Below are positions 7,819-16,235 of a DNA stretch of 64,000 bases, one piece after another (the first letter of the stretch is position 1; the number at the start of each line of letters is the position of its first letter). The position numbers and the translations under genes were made by a program. The notes under the pieces were generated by a model that worked only from the letters and a program-made list of their open reading frames with translations, had not been told where the DNA came from and did no database searches. Source of the DNA: Edaphobacter bradus (GTDB lineage: Bacteria > Acidobacteriota > Terriglobia > Terriglobales > Acidobacteriaceae). Where the stretch lies: NCBI RefSeq assembly GCF_025685645.1, contig NZ_JAGSYF010000003.1:496001-560000 (forward strand), in the 5' to 3' direction.

Positions 7819-7929
7819 GACGAGACTAGAAGATATACCAACGGTACTCTAGGTCAGCAATGCGTATCGTCTCATTTTCAGAATGTCTCCTGTGTGGTGC
7901 AGAAGCGCCGCCAGAGATTGGAGAAGAAT
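7819..7929. promoter_or_regulatory. Divergent promoter region of module B
   Basis: This is the counterpart of 7335-7446. GAGAC is kept at 7822 and GTCTC at 7869, but the middle site is degenerate and the outer spacing is six bases longer than in copies A and C. GGAGAAG of the CMD-B ribosome site ends the region. Confidence 0.4.
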
Positions 7930-8283
7930 ATGCCCCGCATTGCTCCCGTTGGTTCCACAAACGTCGACTCCAAAGTTGCTGCCGCACTTTTTCTTTTGCA
8001 GGTGAAGGCGAGCCTTGATCTCAGCACGGCGGAGGCCCGCAAAGCGCGCACCGGAAATAGCGACGATTTCTTCGAGCGCGCTTTGACATCTTTCGCGAAA
8101 GACATCGTTCGTGACGGTGGCCTTGTTTCAGACCAGGATCTCGCGATCGCTCGGAAAGCTGGGATCGATGACAGCCTCATGTTGGAAATCGTTGCCAACA
8201 TCGCGCTGAATACTTTGACCAACTATGCCAATCGCCTTGCCGACCCGGAGATCGACTTCCCTGTCGTTCAGGTCAATCTCTAA
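7930..8283 (+). pseudogene. CMD/AhpD-like protein lacking its catalytic centre, module copy B
   Basis: The frame is open and has a good ribosome site, but compared with copy A about 65-75 residues are missing after KASL. The lost segment holds the CxxC pair and its histidine. Flanking sequence (MPRIAP at the start; IDDSLMLEIVANIALNTLTN near the end) is closely similar to copy A. The 117-residue product cannot do CxxC redox chemistry, so it is probably a remnant, though it could still dimerise with other CMD proteins. Confidence 0.75.
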
Positions 8284-8346
8284 AGCAGAGTCACTGGCAA
8301 AAGGGAAATTGAAAACACTCGTATTCAGGAACGAAAGGATAGAACC

Positions 8347-8445
8347 ATGAACTGGCTTATCAATTTCCTTGCGAAAATGCGGCTCTTCAAGGGAGACCTT
8401 GACAACCATCTCGTTCGCGCATCGATGGTGATCATCAAGTCATAG
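8347..8445 (+). pseudogene. DUF417 remnant (32 residues), module copy B
   Basis: From the ATG at 8347 the frame reads MNWLINFLAKMRLFKGDLDN, nearly the same as the first residues of DUF417-A, and ends in a stop after RASMVIIKS. All but the first membrane segment is gone. It follows CMD-B by 63 bases, keeping the gene order of copy A. The frame is too short for most gene finders. Confidence 0.75.
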
Positions 8446-8487
8446 GAATCAACTTTGCGACGGTACGTGACTTCGAGGTGTCAAATT

Positions 8488-8530
8488 TTTGCCATTCCCG
8501 TGCGTTTTGAGGAGTCACTCTTGAAGCCCT
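8488..8530 (+). repeat. Shared tail block, copy B
   Basis: This plus-strand block matches the minus strand of 5577-5618 (TTTGCCATTCC, TGCGTTTTG, GAGTCACT, TTGAAGCCCT in the same order). It marks where the duplicated segment resumes after the deletion that removed most of DUF417-B and the 67-residue gene. Confidence 0.7.
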
Positions 8531-8629
8531 AAGACGCCCGCTGTTCGGCGCGAGAGATGGCTAAGAAAGGAGGGACCAATAGGTCCGGACGGTATCGGTC
8601 CCAAAAACAAAATGCATTGTGAGTAGAAA

Positions 8630-9115
8630 ATGAAACGCCGACAAATGAAACGCAGTGTAGACCTGTCGAACACTCTATTCGATTCCAACCTGGCCGACCT
8701 CAAAGATGTGCCTATGAGCACGTCACCCGCACAAAGTCGCAAACATCGGATTCTGTGCGTAGACGACGAGATTGCAGGCACCAGAATTCGCGGACAAATT
8801 CTTGAAGAACACGGTTACTCAGTAGCTCTCTATCATTACCCATTGGCAGTCCTCCAGTGCGACCTTTCCCTGTTTGATCTCGCGGTTTTAGATTTCCAGA
8901 TGCCTGGATTAAGTGGCCGGGATCTACTTCTGCGCATGCGGGCCTTGGGAGCACGATTTCCCGTAGTGCTGCTCACTGGAGCCGTCGATGCCCTTTCATG
9001 TGAAGATCGCGTTCTATTTGCGCGCTGCATCGACAAAGGTAGACCTATCCAGCACCTGCTCGAGACTATCGCGGAATTTCTGGATCCGAATCAAACTCCT
9101 GACTACGGCACATAA
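8630..9115 (+). CDS. Single-domain response regulator (REC only)
   Basis: A complete receiver domain fills the protein. Counted from the second possible start (ATG 8714), it has the acidic pair D17/D18, phospho-acceptor D60 (VLDFQMPG), T88 and K108 (CIDKGRP). There is no output domain, so it acts by protein-protein contact or phosphotransfer. The first ATG at 8630 adds 28 residues; neither start has a strong ribosome site. No histidine kinase is nearby. A truncated REC fragment occupies a comparable place after DUF417-A. Confidence 0.8.
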   Translation: MKRRQMKRSVDLSNTLFDSNLADLKDVPMSTSPAQSRKHRILCVDDEIAGTRIRGQILEEHGYSVALYHYPLAVLQCDLSLFDLAVLDFQMPGLSGRDLLLRMRALGARFPVVLLTGAVDALSCEDRVLFARCIDKGRPIQHLLETIAEFLDPNQTPDYGT

Positions 9116-9279
9116 GAACGCACGTCAATGGCGCGTCGTGGCAGAGCATCGAGGCGAGGCGGTCACAAAAATGAACGCCCTCGCCCTCGGTGGGTCATTC
9201 GAGCGAAACTTGGACTGCGTCTGCTCGGGAACCCGGGCATTTGGACGAATGATCTTCAGTGTTCCTTTCTTGAACACAT

Positions 9280-9394
9280 GAAGATGACCGGCCTGTTCAG
9301 ACTCATGATCGCCGGAGATTCCGCACAGTCGTCCCGAATAGGACCGCCGAGCCGTGAGGGAAAACCTTTCGAAGAAGGGTGGGAGTCGATCCAT
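9280..9394 (-). pseudogene. AraC N-terminal remnant (cupin_6), module copy C
   Basis: From the ATG at 9394 the frame reads MDRLPPFFERFSLTARRSYS, GRLCGISGDHES and HLHVFKKGTL, the same cupin_6 start as copies A and B. After about residue 38 the similarity ends and the frame runs on into unrelated sequence to 9125. It is divergent from the chimeric gene at 9504. Confidence 0.7.
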
Positions 9395-9503
9395 TTGAGA
9401 CTATAAGGTATTTCAATGAGATTTTATGTGACAATCTGTCTCATATTATCTCCAAAGAAGTTTCCTGCGCAGTGCAGAAGCGCTGCCCGGATTGGAGAAG
9501 AGT
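9395..9503. promoter_or_regulatory. Divergent promoter region of module C
   Basis: GAGAC at 9397, GAGAT at 9418 and GTCTC at 9438 repeat the three-site pattern of copy A in mirror order with spacing 21 and 20. The stretch TTTGAGACTATAAGGTAT is nearly identical to copy A. GGAGAAG lies just before the ATG at 9504. Confidence 0.5.
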
Positions 9504-10088
9504 ATGTCCCGTATCGCTCCCGGAACCGCACCCAACATCGACAGCCACGTTGCCGCCACGCTTTCTCAGGTTTCTTCGGCTGGGCCTTCCAAATCAGCTA
9601 AAAGTAGCCTGACCAGATTGGCGGCATGGATCAACGATCATAATGTCCCTTTCCTTGTAACCAGCATTGGCATGATTGTTATGCTTCTTTGGGCCGGGTC
9701 CTATAAGATGACCGCTCCCGGCGCCGAAGGTATCGTTCCTCTGGTTTCCAACAGTCCGCTGATCTGGTGGCACTTCAAATTGTTCGGTCCCTATATCGGC
9801 TCCGATATCATCGGACTCACTGAGTGGGCCGGAGCCCTGTTTTATATCGCAGGCTATTTCAAGCCTAAAGCCGGCGTCATAGGTGGCCTCATTACCATAG
9901 TGATGTTCTTTATCACCAGCACTATGGTAATCACTACACCCGGCTCGACGATTTCGGTTCACGGCATAAGGTACATGAGTTTTTTGGGCCTGTTTCTCTA
10001 CAAGGATGTCATCTCGCTCGGGGTATCGTTCTACCTGATCAGCTATTTCGGCAACAAGGCTATCCTCTTGGAAAACAGAGGCGAGTAA
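9504..10088 (+). CDS. Chimeric protein: CMD N-terminus fused to DUF417 membrane protein, module copy C
   Basis: Residues 1-23 (MSRIAPGTAPNIDSHVAATL and on) are the start of the CMD protein seen in copies A and B. After SQV the sequence passes through a serine-rich linker into a complete DUF417 protein with four hydrophobic segments and the SNSPLIWW and TEWAGAL motifs. The CMD catalytic part is absent. The fusion is in frame and keeps the module's promoter and ribosome site, so it could be an expressed RclC-like protein under AraC-type control. The DUF417 part is only distantly similar to DUF417-A, so it was not made by a recent copy. Length is 194 residues. Confidence 0.8.
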   Translation: MSRIAPGTAPNIDSHVAATLSQVSSAGPSKSAKSSLTRLAAWINDHNVPFLVTSIGMIVMLLWAGSYKMTAPGAEGIVPLVSNSPLIWWHFKLFGPYIGSDIIGLTEWAGALFYIAGYFKPKAGVIGGLITIVMFFITSTMVITTPGSTISVHGIRYMSFLGLFLYKDVISLGVSFYLISYFGNKAILLENRGE

Positions 10089-10164
10089 ATGAAGGGAGGA
10101 CAAGGTGGCACATTCCAACCCAGTGTGCTTGCAGTGTCCTTCTATCTACTACTGAGACGGGACG

Positions 10165-11220
10165 TTGTTCGGTATTCACAAAAGGCGAACTGCGCTCTCT
10201 CCGGGGTTCCCTTTGAGACTTCGAATTCTTCAACAGCTCGTGCTCCTGGCCTTGCCCGTGACTCTGAGCATGCACGCGCAGGACTCGCAGCCCTACACTC
10301 TCCGCACCCAGTCCAACGTGGTTCTCGTCCCCGCCACCGTCCAGACCAAACACGGTGAGATGATCTACGCGCTCAAACCGGAGCAGTTCGTAGTCGAGGA
10401 CAACGGCGTTCCGCAAACCATCCACCTCGACGAGGACACTGATTCGCTCGGCCTTACGATGGTCGTGCTCCTGCAATGCAGCCGCTCGGCTGTGATGGAG
10501 TCGGCGCACATCGCCGGACTCGCCACTATGATCGATTCGATCGTCGGCGGAGCACCACACCAGATCGCCGTCGTCTCTTACAGTGAAGACCCTACGCTGC
10601 TCGGCAACTTCTCAAGCGATACCGCCGAGACAGCGGAGACCCTCGCGCAGCTCACTCCATGCGATGGCTCTGCCGCAGCCACCTTTGACGCCGTCGCCTA
10701 CGCAACCAAACTTCTGGAAGCCCGCGACGACCACAACCGCCACGTCATCCTGCTGGTCAGCGAGACGCGTGATCACGGCAGCAAGACCAAGGCCGCGGAG
10801 GTGATCGCCGCGCTCGGCCGCACCAACACTGTCGTCGACTCGGTGGCCTTCTCACCGGGCAAGACCGAAATCCTAAATGATCTCCACTACGGCGGAGGCT
10901 CCGGTCCCATCGGTCTGCTCGTGATGGCCGTCAACGCTCTTAAGAAGAACGTATCGCATGAACTGGCCGCACTCTCCGGAGGCGAGTACATCAACTTCAC
11001 CACCCGCAACAGCTTCGATGAAGGCATGCTTCAACTCACGAATCACATTCACAACTACTATCTGTTAAGCTTCCAGCCTAAATCCGGTCCGGACGGCAAT
11101 CCCTCGCCCGGAATGCACTCCATCCGCGTCAGTGCCCCTGATTATCCAAGTGCGCGTCTCCGTTTCCGCGAGAGCTACTTCAGCGGTGCGCTCGATACGG
11201 TGCCGCCCGAAGCACAGTAG
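10165..11220 (+). CDS. Secreted VWFA-domain protein
   Basis: The 351-residue protein has an N-terminal signal sequence (LVLLALPVTLSMHAQ) and then a von Willebrand A-like domain of the kind common in Acidobacteria. The usual metal site DxSxS is changed: the equivalent strand ends LLQCSRS, with Q in place of the first D, so metal-dependent binding is doubtful. No ATG fits; TTG at 10165 or TTG nearer the signal peptide (about 10216) are the candidate starts. The C-terminal region (YYLLSFQPKSGPDGN) is the usual beta-rich tail of this family. Its ligand is unknown. It is a single gene. Confidence 0.8.
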   Translation: MFGIHKRRTALSPGFPLRLRILQQLVLLALPVTLSMHAQDSQPYTLRTQSNVVLVPATVQTKHGEMIYALKPEQFVVEDNGVPQTIHLDEDTDSLGLTMVVLLQCSRSAVMESAHIAGLATMIDSIVGGAPHQIAVVSYSEDPTLLGNFSSDTAETAETLAQLTPCDGSAAATFDAVAYATKLLEARDDHNRHVILLVSETRDHGSKTKAAEVIAALGRTNTVVDSVAFSPGKTEILNDLHYGGGSGPIGLLVMAVNALKKNVSHELAALSGGEYINFTTRNSFDEGMLQLTNHIHNYYLLSFQPKSGPDGNPSPGMHSIRVSAPDYPSARLRFRESYFSGALDTVPPEAQ

Positions 11221-11244
11221 CCAAGAAAGGCAAAGAGGCCGGCT

Positions 11245-11455
11245 AAGGAAACTGGTCTTCAACAATCCCACCGAATGGAGAATCCATCGGCGGTCCGACA
11301 CGTCGCTCTTGCGGCCAGGAACATTCTTTACGTATTGCGCATTTACAAGAAATATCTGGAAGCCACGCGTCTCCAGAATGGTGCTCCCAAAATAAGCCGC
11401 TTCATGTCTATTTCGAGGGGCCACCGTTGCGGCCCTGCGACTCCGCCAACCGCAC
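11245..11455 (-). mobile_element. IS110-family transposase remnant
   Basis: On the minus strand the frame reads TVAPRNRHEAAYF, ILETRGFQIFLVNAQYVK and NVPGRKSDVSD, then LHSVGLLKTSF, which is the central DEDD-domain region of IS110 transposases (consensus VNARxVKNVPGRKTDV). Only about 70 residues remain, with substitutions in the usual GVYW segment. No ends or second transposase domain are present. The rest of the gap 11456-11612 shows nothing I can name. Confidence 0.65.
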
Positions 11456-11612
11456 GTGGTCCTTCATAATCGTGTAGCCGGCGTGAAGCCGTGCTCAGCA
11501 AGTAAGAAACTAAGTCCACCGCCGCACGTCGGTCGCGGCAGCGTCTACGATCCGGGTCGAACCGTAGGTCTTCCGTCGGCGCCGCACGTGCTAGGCTAGG
11601 GGGCCAAAGCCC

Positions 11613-12992
11613 ATGCCAACTGCGAGCATCATCGGCTCAGGTCCCAACGGTCTTTCAGCGGCGATCGTTCTCGCTGCCGCTGGTTTTGCAACCACTGTCT
11701 TTGAACGTAATGTTCAAATCGGCGGCGCGTGCTCCAGCGCAGAGACCACACTGCCGAATTTCCGTCAGGACTTAGGATCCTCTGTCTATCCGATGGGCGT
11801 AGCGAGCCCCTTCTTTCGCTCACTTCCCATAGAAATTCCTTGGATCGAACCAACCGCGCCATGCGCCCACCCGCTCGACGATGGAACGGCCGTTATGCTT
11901 GAACATTCCATCGAAGCTACCGTCGCCACTCTGGATGCAAGCGACGGTAGCCGATATCGTTCCTTGATAGCGCCCCTGGCGTCGGAATTTGCGGAATTAT
12001 CTGAAGAGATTCTTGGGCCAATTCTGCATATCCCACGACACCCATTTGTCCTCGCGCGCTTCGGTTCGTCGGCACTTCTACCTGCAGCATCTCTGGCCCG
12101 TTCTCGTTTCGCTGGAAAACGCGCCAAAGCCTTTTTTGCCGGCATGGCAACTCATTCCGTGCTTTCATTAGAAGCCCCAGCTTCTGCAGCCGTTGGTTTG
12201 ACTCTCATAGCTGCCGGTCACGCAACTGGCTGGCCTATTTTGCGCGGCGGCGCTCAAGCTCTCCCAGATGCCCTCGCCCGTTATCTGAAAGACCTTGGCG
12301 GCCGTATTGAAATCAATCATGAAGTTACTCAACTCCCAGAAACTGATCTCATTCTCGCCGACATCACTCCCCGACAGCTTCTTCGCATCGCGGGCTCTCA
12401 ATTGCCATCGCATTACTGCAAGCAGCTGAAAAGTTTCCGATACGGCGCCGGCGCCTTCAAGATTGACTATGCATTGAGTGCCCCCATTCCCTGGACTGCT
12501 CCTGAATGTTCGCGGGCCGCGACCGTTCACATTGGGGGCTGGCTTGAAGAGATTGCCGAGTCGGAGCGAACTTTCACCTCCGACCGGCCCTTCGTACTTC
12601 TCGGTCAACCGTCGCTCTTTGACCCGAGTCGAGCCCCGGTTGGCCAGCATACCGCCTGGGCCTACTGCCACGTACCTAACGGAAGCACAAAAGACTGTAC
12701 CGAATCCATCGAACGCCAGATCACACGTTTCGCACCGGATTTCCGCGATTGCATTTTGGCCCGCTCCATTTCCTCACCCGTGGCGCTTGAGCGGTGGAAC
12801 CCGAATTTGATCGGCGGCGATTTCTTGGGGGGCGCCATGGATATTCGACAGCTTCTCTTCCGCCCCACACGTTCACTCTATCGCACACCACGGTCCAATC
12901 TTTATCTCTGCGGAGCATCCACTCCCCCTGGTGGAGGTGTCCACGGAATGGCCGGTTATTATGCCGCGACCACAGCGCTTGCGACCATGTAG
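11613..12992 (+). CDS. FAD-dependent oxidoreductase, phytoene-desaturase-like (COG1233)
   Basis: The 459-residue protein begins with the FAD-binding motif GSGPNG (residues 8-13) and an acidic residue at the end of strand 2 (VFERN). The C-terminus has the second FAD motif of the carotenoid desaturase/amine oxidase superfamily (LYLCGASTPPGGGVHGMAG). Members oxidise or desaturate lipophilic substrates such as carotenoids or retinol-like compounds. No carotenoid genes lie nearby, so the substrate is open. The ATG at 11613 starts the motif directly. Confidence 0.85.
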   Translation: MPTASIIGSGPNGLSAAIVLAAAGFATTVFERNVQIGGACSSAETTLPNFRQDLGSSVYPMGVASPFFRSLPIEIPWIEPTAPCAHPLDDGTAVMLEHSIEATVATLDASDGSRYRSLIAPLASEFAELSEEILGPILHIPRHPFVLARFGSSALLPAASLARSRFAGKRAKAFFAGMATHSVLSLEAPASAAVGLTLIAAGHATGWPILRGGAQALPDALARYLKDLGGRIEINHEVTQLPETDLILADITPRQLLRIAGSQLPSHYCKQLKSFRYGAGAFKIDYALSAPIPWTAPECSRAATVHIGGWLEEIAESERTFTSDRPFVLLGQPSLFDPSRAPVGQHTAWAYCHVPNGSTKDCTESIERQITRFAPDFRDCILARSISSPVALERWNPNLIGGDFLGGAMDIRQLLFRPTRSLYRTPRSNLYLCGASTPPGGGVHGMAGYYAATTALATM

Positions 12993-13058
12993 ATGCGAGA
13001 ATGTCGAGTAGCCGGGCAGCCCATGTAAGCTAACAGCAGTCAACAGATAATCCTTGAG

Positions 13059-15935
13059 GTGGGATTTGGGCTGGGGTATGATGCAGGCGTTTTCCAATTG
13101 CTTTGCTGCGCTCCTCCCTGCTGCAGCGCGATCGTATGCGCGGAGAGAAAGGTCCTCCCCTTGGCTGCTCTTCGGTTTTCCGGTTCTGGTCTTATGCTGG
13201 GGCTTCTGGCACTAACAGGCTGCTCCCTCTCGCCTACGAAACCAGGCAGCAGTGTTCCGCGGCTGAAGGGGATTGGCGGTAATATCCATGGTGGTCAGCA
13301 GCCTGTCTCGGGCGCGACGATTCAGCTTTATACCGTGGGGACGACAGGGGATGGGTCGGCGGCTACGCCGATGCTGACCAGTACGGTCAAGTCGGATGCG
13401 AACGGGAACTTCCTCTTCGGTGGGCTGTTTTCGTGTACGAATGCAACGATGGTGTACCTGACGGCGACGGGCGGAGATCCGGGGCTGGGTACGAATAACC
13501 CGAACCTGTCGATGATGACGGCGATCGGGCCATGCTCGTCGATCATGTCGAATACGTTCGTTATGATCAACGAGCTGACGACGGTGGCGGCGGTCTCGAC
13601 GCTGGCTCCGTTTATGGGCGCTTCGGGTTCGGCTGCGAATATCGGGTCGTCTCCGACGGATGTGTCATCGCTAACGGCGGCGTTCACGTTGTCCTCGGAG
13701 CTCGTCGACCCGACAACCGGGGAGACGCCGGGGCAGATGGTACCGACGGGGATGACGGTTCCGTCGGCAGAGATTGACACACTGGCGGATGTGCTCTCGA
13801 CGTGCATAAACTCGGCGGGAGGAACTGCGGGCGACTCGTCGGCTTGCGGCCACCTGTTTTCTCTGATGACTCCTGCCACCGCCGCGGCGCCAACGAATAC
13901 AATTGCTGCACTGCTGAATCTGGCTAACAATCCCACGTTGAACACGACTGCGGTGTATAGCCTGGCCCCGGCTGCGGCGGCGCCGTTCCAGCCGGGACTG
14001 ACGACGGCTCCGCCAGACTTTCAGATCCGGCTTATGGCACCGGCCAGCTCGATGACGTTACAGCTTAGCCCGACAAGCGTGACGTTTCCTGCGGAGTCGG
14101 TTGGACTTACATCAGTTGCGGTGCCGGTAACGATTACGAACACCGGTTCGGCGGCGGTAACGATCAGCTCGATAGGAGTGGTCGGGCCGAATGCGGCAGA
14201 TTTTACCGAGACGAATAATTGCACATCGACCGTGCAGCCGACCGTTACATGTTTTGTTGAGGTGACGATGAAGCCGAGTGCGCTGGGTGCACGGAATGGC
14301 TACCTGAGCGTTGTTTCCAATACGTCCGACTCGCCACAGTACGTTGCGCTGACAGGAGCCGGCGTCACGCCCAGCGCAGGACCCGTAACGGTGAGCGCAA
14401 CCAGTCTTTCGTTCAGTCTGGCAGGCTCCTCGCAGGACATTACTCTTTCCAACTATGGCACCACTCCCCTGACGATTGCGAGCATCACCTCCGGCAATTC
14501 CAGCTTCCTGCCCACGAGCAACTGCGGCACGATGCTTCCCGCGCAGTCTGTCTGCACAATTTCGGTCCAGTCAATCGGATTCCTCTATCAGTTTGGCAAC
14601 TACCAGCCTTTCGGCGGTCTCCTGACCATAGACGACGATGCATCGGCGGGCCCTCAAACTGTCCAGCTCGGGTCGCTGAACAACGCGGAGGTCTCAAACC
14701 CTGCCGGAAATGCAACCAACATTCGCTTCAACTTTGATCTTGGAACCTGGGCGATTGGAGACTCCGCAAGTGGGACCTTTGTCTACTCAGTTGACATAGC
14801 TGCTAACCCTCTCTCCTTTGGAGGGACGTTTACAGGTCCGGCTGCGAGCGACTTTTCCACCTCGGGATGCTCTCTCCCTTATGGAGTCCAGTGCAGCTTT
14901 ACGGTGACGTTTACGCCGTCAGCCACTGGGGTTCGCACCGCAAGCATTAACGGGGTTAAATTCACCGGGACAGGTCAGGCCGCCGGGCCTTCATTCATTA
15001 CCAGCACCGACGCGAACCAATTTGTGTATTTGAGCAATACCAATGTTGCCAACAGCACGAACACTGTGGGCATTACAAACAACGGCACAACTCCGTTGAA
15101 TTTTTCTTTTTCGTTCTCCGGTGCGAACGCGGGAAACTTTGGCGCGCAGTCACCGGGCTGCACCTCCCTTGCACCTCGCGCAACCTGCTCTGCGAGTTAT
15201 GGGTTCACAGCGAACAGTTTAGGGACCTATTCCGCGTTGCTGAAGATCACGGACACGAATTCCTCGTTTTCGCAGACGGTTCCCCTGACATTCCATGTGA
15301 GCTACTGGGATCCCCTCGTCTCTCCTTATAGCTTGAATTTCGGGACCGAGCCTCTTGGTACTACAAGCTCCGCCCAGACGTTTACTGTCTCCGATGGCAA
15401 TTTGCAGCCTCTGGGCCATCCCATCTCCGTATCGCTTCAGCCTTCGAGCAATTTCACGCTGCCCCAGGGTTCAAGCTGTCCCGCCAGCACGACCCAGGTG
15501 TGCACGTTAAGCATCGCCTTCGACCCTCATGATATAGGTGCGATCCACGAGTACCTTACGGTCACCGACCTGACAAGCGGAAAGACCAACACGGTGCAAG
15601 TATCAGGCACCGGCGGGTCTCCAGCAGTGTCGCTCTCTCCTGGCTCCATCACTTTTCCAGCTCGCTCTGTGGGCACAACATCTGTTCCTACGATCGTCAC
15701 ACTCACCAATACCGGCACAACGTCTCTAACGGTGAGCCAGATCAATGTGCTAGGTGCCGTGAACGGGAACTTTACCGAGACGAATAACTGCACGACCGTA
15801 GCGCCGAGCGGGACCTGCTCGATTAATGTCACCTTCGCGCCGACCGCAGCAGGTCCGCAGTCGGCGACCATCCAGATATTGAGCAATGCGGCGAGTTCTC
15901 CCGACACTATCTCCTTGTCGGGAACGGCGAACTGA
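13059..15935 (+). CDS. Large surface lipoprotein with choice-of-anchor-D repeats
   Basis: The frame of 958 codons opens at GTG 13059, but the lipobox LALTGC lies about 55 residues in, so the true start is probably internal (for example TTG near 13159). After the lipid-anchor cysteine comes a carboxypeptidase-regulatory-like beta domain (GGNIHGGQQPVSGATIQLYT), a region of about 200 residues with no clear family, and then several Ig-like ASPM/SPD-2/Hydin modules of about 100 residues. The first (LSPTSVTFPAESVGLTS) and last (LSPGSITFPARSVGTTS) are nearly alike; the middle ones are diverged. It is probably exposed at the cell surface and may bind other cells or glycans. No enzyme domain is present. 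Confidence 0.8.
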   Translation: MGFGLGYDAGVFQLLCCAPPCCSAIVCAERKVLPLAALRFSGSGLMLGLLALTGCSLSPTKPGSSVPRLKGIGGNIHGGQQPVSGATIQLYTVGTTGDGSAATPMLTSTVKSDANGNFLFGGLFSCTNATMVYLTATGGDPGLGTNNPNLSMMTAIGPCSSIMSNTFVMINELTTVAAVSTLAPFMGASGSAANIGSSPTDVSSLTAAFTLSSELVDPTTGETPGQMVPTGMTVPSAEIDTLADVLSTCINSAGGTAGDSSACGHLFSLMTPATAAAPTNTIAALLNLANNPTLNTTAVYSLAPAAAAPFQPGLTTAPPDFQIRLMAPASSMTLQLSPTSVTFPAESVGLTSVAVPVTITNTGSAAVTISSIGVVGPNAADFTETNNCTSTVQPTVTCFVEVTMKPSALGARNGYLSVVSNTSDSPQYVALTGAGVTPSAGPVTVSATSLSFSLAGSSQDITLSNYGTTPLTIASITSGNSSFLPTSNCGTMLPAQSVCTISVQSIGFLYQFGNYQPFGGLLTIDDDASAGPQTVQLGSLNNAEVSNPAGNATNIRFNFDLGTWAIGDSASGTFVYSVDIAANPLSFGGTFTGPAASDFSTSGCSLPYGVQCSFTVTFTPSATGVRTASINGVKFTGTGQAAGPSFITSTDANQFVYLSNTNVANSTNTVGITNNGTTPLNFSFSFSGANAGNFGAQSPGCTSLAPRATCSASYGFTANSLGTYSALLKITDTNSSFSQTVPLTFHVSYWDPLVSPYSLNFGTEPLGTTSSAQTFTVSDGNLQPLGHPISVSLQPSSNFTLPQGSSCPASTTQVCTLSIAFDPHDIGAIHEYLTVTDLTSGKTNTVQVSGTGGSPAVSLSPGSITFPARSVGTTSVPTIVTLTNTGTTSLTVSQINVLGAVNGNFTETNNCTTVAPSGTCSINVTFAPTAAGPQSATIQILSNAASSPDTISLSGTAN

Positions 15936-15970
15936 TCGGTTGCTGCGAAGATCCTGACCTGTCTCGGCCT

Positions 15971-16138
15971 TCTCACGCGACTTGGGTGGCCGGCTGCGAT
16001 GCTTGGACCCTAGCGCAGATTGCGGGACATTCTTCCATAGCTATGTCCGCCCGTTACGTCCACCCAAGCCAAGATGCAGTGATGAACGTTTTTTCGCGGC
16101 TTCATACATCGAAAGAACTTCCCAGCACCACGCAATAG
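15971..16138 (+). pseudogene. Tyrosine recombinase (integrase) C-terminal remnant
   Basis: The frame reads SHATWVAGCDAWTLAQIAGH, then SSIAMSARYVHP and a short tail to TAG. It contains the GHSS and RYVHP catalytic-core region with the nucleophile tyrosine of phage-type integrases. All upstream domains are gone. It lies about 100 bases from the 3' end of tRNA-Pro, the usual target of such integrases, so it is probably the scar of an integrated element. Confidence 0.75.
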
Positions 16139-16235
16139 CGACTGGTGGCTCCGTCCAAAAAGCAGTCACCCGCTACAGTATTCGCTACAGTGCTTTTTCG
16201 AGGGGATGCGCGAACGCGCTAAGTGATTGAATCAT

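Noticed and set aside
11425..11612. Possible small RNA or gene between the IS110 remnant and the FAD gene
   Set aside because: No frame, stable fold or promoter could be supported.
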